Assembly: GCA_019649035.1 (NCBI GenBank) | Contig: BMAT01007551.1 | Coordinates: forward strand, 213,071-239,430 | DNA length: 26,360 nt | Origin: Elysia marginata | Lineage: Eukaryota > Mollusca > Gastropoda > Plakobranchidae | Direction of reading: 5' to 3' | Shown: positions 25,401 through 26,360 of the stretch, in pieces | How the letters are laid out: every line of letters starts with the position of its first letter | Numbering within the stretch: the first letter of the stretch is position 1 | Made by a program: the position numbers and the translations under genes | The notes under the pieces: generated by a model | Seen by the model: the letters and a program-made list of their open reading frames with translations, nothing else | Databases searched by the model: none | Told to the model about the DNA's origin: nothing

Positions 25401-26080
25401 TTTTTACAAGATGCACTTCAGACACAAGCAAAAGCCATATCCCCCCCCCCCTTTTTTTAAAGTTATATGCGGTCTGAATTTTCTACATATTTGTAGCGCT
25501 TCCGCAAAATCAGTCTTCATGCGGCGGCGGCCGATCTAAGAAAATGGGCATTTTTGCATACTTGGTCAAATTTTTAGTCAAGAAATTTCAGCCCATAATT
25601 TGGAAGTTTGTATTGTTTTTTATCATATCCACTAATGAGACCTTTGGAAAGTATGTTACCTATGTGTTTTATAGGTTTTTAGAATATGGTGATGCCTTAG
25701 TCACTGTTACAATATAAAAACTTGAAGTCACATTTTCTCCTTTCTTGAAAATTAGGCGACTTGGATTCATTGTTTTTTAAGTGCTTAGTTAAGGTCTGCA
25801 TGTAGATTCATATTGTGGGACCCCAACATATTAACACCTGAGCTGATGGATTTATTTTTGAATCCTTTGTACCAGGGGCATTTGTTCAATTTTGAGAACC
25901 CTAGATACACTAAAATTATTTTAAAAAATGCATTGACTGTCATTCATGATTATCTTTACAGATTGTTAAGCAGAGCACTTGGCAAGCCTCACAACTCTAA
26001 TATCATTTCACTTAAAGAGGAGAGCAGTGATGAATCCACTATCATTTCTTCACAAACATCCACCCTTACCAGAAACCACG
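2143..26080 (+). CDS. WWC1: Kibra/WWC-family protein, partial gene (16 internal coding exons)
   Basis: WWC proteins are cortical scaffolds that act upstream in the Hippo pathway with Merlin, Salvador and LATS/Warts, and they bind aPKC and phosphoinositide membranes. Sixteen exons with GT-AG borders join in phase to about 1,108 codons. In order they give the end of WW2 (NQLEDPRAQW, matching human TTQIEDPRVQW), coiled-coil segments (residues about 8-340 of the visible part), the Ser-rich LSVSSGSSLGSLGSL block, a long Ser/Pro/Gln-rich linker ending in AAVSDESVAGDSGVFEAS, which is nearly identical to human KIBRA, and a C2 domain (about 833-960, ending LRWYNVLSFRF). WW1 and most of WW2 lie before the window, and the C-terminal exons after it. 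Human KIBRA is about 1,113 residues in all, so this protein is longer, mainly because of exon J. WWC2 and WWC3 are vertebrate paralogues, so an invertebrate gene is best called the single WWC orthologue. Confidence 0.96.
2238..2639 (+). other. Intron between exons A and B
   Basis: AT-rich sequence with a GT donor and AG acceptor. Nothing further is visible in it. Confidence 0.85.
2640..2748 (+). CDS. WWC1: WWC exon B: coiled-coil segment
   Basis: The acceptor is atattccag and the donor gtaagt. It enters in phase 0 and leaves in phase 1. The product AKKEIYSIKEQRLMLAQDEF matches human AQKEIYQVKQQRLELAQQEY and continues HLNDTLSGWKSS. Charged and Leu residues follow a heptad-like spacing. Confidence 0.95.
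2749..3103 (+). other. Intron between exons B and C
   Basis: AT-rich sequence with a gtaagt donor and a pyrimidine-rich acceptor. No further feature is visible. Confidence 0.85.
3104..3263 (+). CDS. WWC1: WWC exon C: coiled-coil segment
   Basis: The acceptor is tttatttcag and the donor gtaagc. It enters in phase 1 and leaves in phase 2. The product contains SSVGSTKYDPDLLKQDV and NRVARLKRELEQIGVEM, matching human [28 protein letters not shown]. The final YKERGVETLSK matches human FKERGFQTLKK. Confidence 0.96.
3264..3733 (+). other. Intron between exons C and D
   Basis: AT-rich sequence with a short tgtc/ac simple repeat at about 3430-3450. Open frames here do not resemble any protein. Confidence 0.85.
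3734..3863 (+). CDS. WWC1: WWC exon D: coiled-coil segment before the giant intron
   Basis: The acceptor is gctcttcag and the donor gtagga. It enters in phase 2 and leaves in phase 0. The product includes ISGGYSLDQAQRILTEIRQL and SHGEHEKNELVQ, matching human AQGSYKLDEAQAVLRETKAI and CGEKEKQDLIK. The next exon of the gene lies 13.4 kb downstream. Confidence 0.95.
3864..4855. other. Intron stretch without recognised features
   Basis: AT-rich intronic sequence with several short A and T runs. I recognise no gene or repeat family. Confidence 0.7.
4864..5311. mobile_element. Candidate hAT-like MITE, 448 bp
   Basis: The left end starts cagacctgcca and the right end closes tggcaggtc, its reverse complement, forming short imperfect terminal inverted repeats. 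The left flank ggggttgt (4856-4863) and right flank gtggttgt (5312-5319) match at 7 of 8 bases, as expected for a hAT-type 8-bp target duplication. Inside, the word tactgatttt recurs near both ends (about 4898, 4925, 5257, 5279), like subterminal repeats. No transposase coding remains. The exact right border could shift by two or three bases. Family placement is inference from the TSD length and the CAG start. Confidence 0.55.
5320..10342. other. Long intron stretch without a recognised gene
   Basis: No coding similarity is visible in any frame, although several open frames of 60-95 codons occur by chance. It holds a 15-base G run (7905-7919), a 15-base direct repeat (7711-7725 and 8034-8048) and a locally GC/CpG-rich patch around 9320-9430 with a CG-dinucleotide run. 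No promoter can be argued from these alone. Confidence 0.65.
7905..7919 (+). repeat. Poly-G tract (15 G)
   Basis: Fifteen G in a row, with more G-rich sequence on each side (gtggtggga before, aaggga after). Such a tract can form a G-quadruplex in the RNA-like strand. It is also prone to sequencing length errors. Confidence 0.9.
10343..10412 (+). repeat. (CT)n microsatellite
   Basis: About 70 bases of CT dinucleotides with two brief interruptions (cactct, tttctc). It lies in the giant intron, and the sense transcript would be a long pyrimidine tract. Confidence 0.97.
10413..11253. other. Intron stretch without recognised features
   Basis: Unique-looking intronic sequence between the microsatellite and the Harbinger element. 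A TATA-like word (tatataaatag, about 10979-10989) lacks other promoter context. Confidence 0.65.
11257..11300 (+). repeat. Left terminal inverted repeat of the Harbinger-type element
   Basis: This 44-bp arm is the reverse complement of 11949-11992 with one mismatch (third base). It directly follows TTA. Confidence 0.92.
11501..11713 (+). pseudogene. MADF/Myb-like fragment of the Harbinger second ORF
   Basis: An open frame of 70 codons starting at the internal ATG reads MAIISISKADLPSTTRNFHG, then has ESLILCVQQRPAIYDKK and DYIQTQWEAIAHEMK. These fit the first half of a MADF (Myb/SANT-like DNA-binding) domain, whose usual pattern is LI..V..RP.LYD....Y.......W..IA.E. Full-length Harbinger elements carry such a protein beside the transposase, where it binds the ends and helps import the transposase. 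The frame stops after EGQ, before the second half of the domain, so this is a remnant or a first exon cut off by the internal deletion. The family match is by eye. Confidence 0.6.
11949..11992 (-). repeat. Right terminal inverted repeat of the Harbinger-type element
   Basis: This 44-bp arm is the reverse complement of 11257-11300 with one mismatch. It is directly followed by TTA. Confidence 0.92.
11996..12849. other. Intron stretch without recognised features
   Basis: AT-rich sequence, with no protein or repeat family that I can name. A short minus-strand open frame (12531-12737) resembles nothing known to me. The left border of the following SINE is uncertain and may lie up to a few tens of bases either way. 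Confidence 0.6.
12850..13450 (-). mobile_element. tRNA-derived SINE (outer copy), split by a second SINE
   Basis: Read on the minus strand, a tRNA-like head begins near 13450. Its A box tggcagagtggttagcac is at 13422-13439, and its B box ggttcaattcc is at 13080-13090. The two boxes are far apart because another SINE (13101-13391) has landed between them. Beyond the B box the body carries the words cttgggaaat, acctgtaaaatggatacc and gggttaaagtggcc, typical of a widespread invertebrate SINE body. The 3' end, near 12850, is not sharply defined. Confidence 0.7.
13101..13391 (+). mobile_element. tRNA-derived SINE (inner copy), 291 bp, complete with target duplication
   Basis: The head reads atggcctagctgtaagacac (A box region, 13111-13130), with the B box ggttcgatccc at 13155-13165. 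The body follows, then a 3' tail gggacgttaaaaattcaaac and a short aacc repeat. Flanks aacccgcgacctcc (13087-13100) and aacccgcgatctcc (13392-13405) match at 13 of 14 bases, a target-site duplication lying inside the tRNA head of the outer SINE. The second copy at the right end of the window shows that it belongs to a family. The tail is presumably what a partner LINE recognises (inference). Confidence 0.9.
13451..14352. other. Intron stretch without recognised features
   Basis: Mixed composition with a small GC-rich patch (13800-13830). A 26-codon open frame starting atggcggac (13924) has no context to support it as an exon. Confidence 0.6.
14353..14438 (+). repeat. (CT)n microsatellite with CACG interruptions
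   Basis: CT dinucleotides with cacgct breaks at about 14369 and 14397, running into a C/T-rich tail. It accounts for the RERERERE and LSLSLS open frames on the two strands, which are not genes. Confidence 0.95.
14439..15467. other. Intron stretch without recognised features
   Basis: A 110-codon minus-strand open frame (14610-14942) has no family resemblance that I can see. The rest is AT-rich. No repeat is recognised. Confidence 0.6.
15468..15593 (+). promoter_or_regulatory. Promoter-like motif cluster: X-box, YY1 site, TATA box
   Basis: Three strong motifs lie within 126 bases on the coding-strand side. An X-box-like palindrome (15469-15482) matches the RFX consensus GTTGCCATGGCAAC at 13 of 14 bases. 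gccgccatattgg (15494-15506) fits the YY1 consensus. tataaaagg (15585-15593) is followed by gggcg and is a good TATA box. A start site would be expected near 15612-15620. A transcript starting here would join exon E and lack both WW domains. The motifs are visible; promoter activity is inference. Confidence 0.4.
15600..17254. other. Last part of the giant intron
   Basis: AT-rich with a 17-base A run at about 16983-16999 and a pyrimidine-rich acceptor before exon E. No gene or named repeat is visible. Confidence 0.7.
17255..17377 (+). CDS. WWC1: WWC exon E: linker with the SQTDL motif
   Basis: The acceptor is gtcttatccag and the donor gtgggt. It is 41 whole codons, phase 0 on both sides. The product starts SLAHLKEEML (human SLAMLKDGFR) and ends DMASQTDLRGE (human DVSSQTDISG). 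Because both borders are phase 0, skipping this exon would keep the reading frame. An internal ATG (17279-17281, EEM) could in principle start a shorter isoform. Confidence 0.93.
17378..17989 (+). other. Intron between exons E and F
   Basis: AT-rich with a gtgggt donor. Nothing further is recognised. Confidence 0.85.
17990..18141 (+). CDS. WWC1: WWC exon F: coiled-coil segment
   Basis: The acceptor is attcaccag and the donor gtgaga. It enters in phase 0 and leaves in phase 2. The product contains FGVNHSRLLAEKTRMRLQYD and KLGELKVRLANLEDRM, matching human [32 protein letters not shown]. Confidence 0.95.
18418..18582 (+). CDS. WWC1: WWC exon G: coiled-coil segment with a weak donor
   Basis: The acceptor is cctattttag. 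It enters and leaves in phase 2. The product LLLLQEKEQLLRELRSIDPK matches human LILINEKEELLKEMRFISPR, and it ends HAQEFSNKQIQQR. The donor that restores the family alignment is AG|gttgga, which lacks the usual A at +3 and +4. Reading on would add only LET before a stop. Confidence 0.92.
18583..19072 (+). other. Intron between exons G and H, weak donor
   Basis: It starts gttgga, a poor match to gtaagt apart from the G at +5. The retained intron gives a stop after three codons. No repeat is seen. Confidence 0.85.
19073..19162 (+). CDS. WWC1: WWC exon H: coiled-coil segment
   Basis: The acceptor is ctgtgttccag and the donor gtacat. It enters and leaves in phase 2. The product ITLHDEKSAILHQLTETTKL and SILETQLK matches human LKLNSKRNQLVRELEEATRQVATLHSQLK. 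The join from exon G (QQR|ITL against human TER|LKL) supports both borders. Confidence 0.94.
19163..19785 (+). other. Intron between exons H and I
   Basis: AT-rich, with a gtacat donor and cccag acceptor. No other feature is recognised. Confidence 0.85.
19786..20003 (+). CDS. WWC1: WWC exon I: Ser/Gly-rich block and a conserved helix
   Basis: The acceptor is aatttcccag. It enters in phase 2 and leaves in phase 1. The product contains SVSSGSSLGSLGSLSAGSRG, matching human SLSSGSSPGSLTSSRGSL, then MDIYG and LHQRVEKLLQG (human LQSKVEFLLLEG). The donor is the weak site CAAG|gtgccc; read-through would add a short tail ending ITTKR. Confidence 0.93.
20004..20406 (+). other. Intron between exons I and J, weak donor
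   Basis: It starts gtgccc, a poor donor (C at +4 and +5). Retention adds about ten codons and then a stop (20030-20032). No repeat is seen. Confidence 0.85.
20407..21616 (+). CDS. WWC1: WWC exon J: giant disordered Ser/Pro/Gln-rich exon with PPxY and DSG motifs
   Basis: The acceptor is ttgtccatag and the donor gtaaat. It enters in phase 1 and leaves in phase 2. At 1,210 bases (about 403 residues) it makes up over a third of the visible protein. It begins HSMSPIQE, at the place of human ITTIHED. It is rich in Ser, Pro, Gln, Asn and Thr with no predicted fold that I can see. A PPTY motif (20796-20807) fits the WW-ligand consensus PPxY. The end, SAAVSDESVAGDSGVFEAS, is nearly identical to human KIBRA and contains DSGxxxxS (21585-21608). 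Long open frames on the other strand here are shadows. Confidence 0.96.
21617..22522 (+). other. Intron between exons J and K
   Basis: AT-rich, with a short ct repeat at about 22303-22315. No gene or mobile element is recognised. Confidence 0.8.
22523..22588 (+). CDS. WWC1: WWC exon K: lead-in to the C2 domain
   Basis: The acceptor is tctcatttcag and the donor gtaagt. It enters and leaves in phase 2. This 66-base exon reads TGYIDKVLESNLESAQIQIW and continues LK. The AQIQIWLK end matches human TRIQIALK at the first C2 strand. It is a multiple of three, so skipping it would keep the frame but remove that strand. Confidence 0.93.
22589..23868 (+). other. Intron between exons K and L, containing a foldback element
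   Basis: At 1,280 bases it is the second longest intron in the window. It is AT-rich and holds the palindrome listed at 23299-23440. Open frames here are chance. Confidence 0.85.
23299..23440. repeat. 142-bp foldback (imperfect palindrome) with a 22-base loop
   Basis: Arm 23299-23358 and the reverse complement of 23381-23440 match at 46 of 60 positions without gaps. Within the 28 bases next to the loop (acaggtctgttt then agcttgttgctctt) only two differ. The outer 20 bases differ at three positions. Mismatches cluster in the middle of the arms. It could be a small foldback transposon, or a hairpin precursor if transcribed in the intron. No obvious target duplication is visible. Confidence 0.8.
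23869..23955 (+). CDS. WWC1: WWC exon L: C2 domain, second segment
   Basis: The acceptor is gtgttaattgcag and the donor gtaagt. It enters and leaves in phase 2. The product YEGLEKQLVVGIEQARNLAV matches human YDEKNKQFAILIIQLSNLSA, followed by LPFPKDSSV. Confidence 0.94.
24119..24302 (+). CDS. WWC1: WWC exon M: C2 domain core
   Basis: The acceptor is gtattgttacag and the donor gtaagt. It enters in phase 2 and leaves in phase 0. The product includes CIKAALLPSQTMCLETKPLQ (human IRVAVLPCSESTTCLFRTRP), EQFRVTIPEQKLFSKTLQVH (human EVFWVSMSYSALHQKTLRVD) and DECL (human EECL). The Asp set of a classical Ca2+-binding C2 site is not obvious, as in other WWC proteins. Confidence 0.95.
24541..24834 (+). 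CDS. WWC1: WWC exon N: end of C2 and Ser-rich linker
   Basis: The acceptor is gtctctctgccag and the donor gtaaaa. It is 98 whole codons, phase 0 on both sides. It starts GCAQVSLADFDPRSVSLRWY and NVLSFRFM, matching human GGAQISLAEV and STRWYNLLSYKYL. A basic Ser-rich stretch (IKSRRSSLSSPSLHRSNS) follows and could be a kinase target; that is inference. Confidence 0.95.
25114..25238 (+). CDS. WWC1: WWC exon O: linker after C2
   Basis: The acceptor is aatcttcattag and the donor gtcagt. It enters in phase 0 and leaves in phase 2. The product KQSQDQVHKLLEASSAKLLQ is a likely helix, followed by an Ala-rich stretch. It sits where human KIBRA has SALLEQTAVELEKRQ. Family similarity is weaker here, so the call leans on splice signals and phase. 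Confidence 0.86.
25239..25961 (+). other. Intron between exons O and P
   Basis: It contains a run of 11 C followed by T (25441-25458) and a small GC patch gcggcggcggcc (25522-25533). The frame of exon P stays open upstream to about 25813. No acceptor there joins in phase with exon O, so this is taken as chance. Confidence 0.75.
25962..26080 (+). CDS. WWC1: WWC exon P: acidic/Ser-rich linker, last exon in the window
   Basis: The acceptor is gattatctttacag and the donor gtgagt. It enters in phase 2 and leaves in phase 1. The product LLSRALGKPHNSNIISLKEE and SSDESTIISSQTSTLTRNH is acidic and Ser/Thr-rich. The gene continues beyond the window. Confidence 0.88.
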
Positions 26081-26188
26081 GTGAGTTTTTATTTCTCTTG
26101 CTAATATCCTGTGTGATAAATTGAATTTTTCAAGATTTTACTGCGGTGCAGAGAAGGCGAACATATTTTGTGTGTTTAATTGATTTTT
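26081..26188 (+). other. Intron after exon P (partial)
   Basis: It begins with the donor gtgagt. A short AT-rich stretch follows before the SINE. Confidence 0.8.
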
Positions 26189-26360
26189 GGTTGGTTCTTT
26201 GAATTTTTAACGTCCCAGTCAACTTCGAGGTTATATCAGAGACGGCACTGGGGACAGTTGAAAGAGTGCTGCCACACTGTGATGTAAGGAGCGTTGCGTA
26301 TCCCAGACCGAATCATATCCTGACACCGGGCCAACCAGACTTAACACTAAATCCATAATG
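26189..26360 (-). mobile_element. tRNA-derived SINE, same family as the inner copy, cut by the window edge
   Basis: Read on the minus strand from 26360 it matches 13219-13391. It shares cattatggatttagtgttaa, ccgtctctgatataa and cgaagttgactgggacgtta, with the same tail ending in ggttggtt on the plus strand. The tRNA-like head would lie beyond 26360. The two copies differ at scattered positions, so they are separate insertions and not a recent duplication. Confidence 0.9.

Noticed and set aside
25813-25961. Upstream extension of exon P
   Set aside because: The frame is open, but no acceptor in it joins exon O in phase, and ttatctttacag at 25961 is a good acceptor.

Overview
The window looks like animal nuclear DNA, most likely from a mollusc and probably a gastropod. 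The organism call is inference. It rests on an AT-rich intron-exon gene, pyrimidine microsatellites, tRNA-derived SINEs with a 3' tail close to those I associate with mollusc SINEs, and small animal-type DNA transposons. There is no bacterial-style gene packing, CRISPR array or viral element.

One host gene fills the window on the + strand: a Kibra/WWC-family scaffold protein of the Hippo pathway (WWC1 orthologue). Sixteen coding exons can be placed between 2143 and 26080. Their phases join without a break into about 1,108 residues, running from the end of the second WW domain, through the coiled-coil region, a very large Ser/Pro-rich exon and the C2 domain, into the region after C2. The 5' exons (both WW domains) and the 3' exons (expected aPKC-binding region and PDZ ligand) lie outside the window.

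Layout: 1-2142 is an upstream intron. 2143-3863 holds four coiled-coil exons. 3864-17254 is a single 13.4-kb intron, half the window. 17255-21616 holds five coiled-coil and linker exons followed by the 1.2-kb disordered exon. 22523-24834 holds the four exons of the C2 domain and the start of the next linker. 25114-26080 holds two more linker exons. The last 280 bases are intron.

The large intron is the main accessory region. It contains a hAT-like MITE (4864-5311), two CT microsatellites, a 736-bp PIF/Harbinger-type element with near-perfect 44-bp TIRs and a leftover MADF-like coding fragment (11257-11992), and one SINE inserted into another (about 12850-13450). It also holds a group of promoter-like motifs (RFX X-box, YY1 site, TATA box, 15468-15593) that might mark an internal promoter for an isoform lacking the WW domains. 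A second copy of the inner SINE, in the opposite orientation, runs off the right edge. A 142-bp foldback hairpin lies in an intron that interrupts the C2-coding region.

I found no clearly new biological system. The most useful points are the possible internal promoter, a PPxY motif inside a protein that itself carries WW domains, two weak splice donors followed directly by in-frame stops, and the Harbinger derivative with its MADF remnant.
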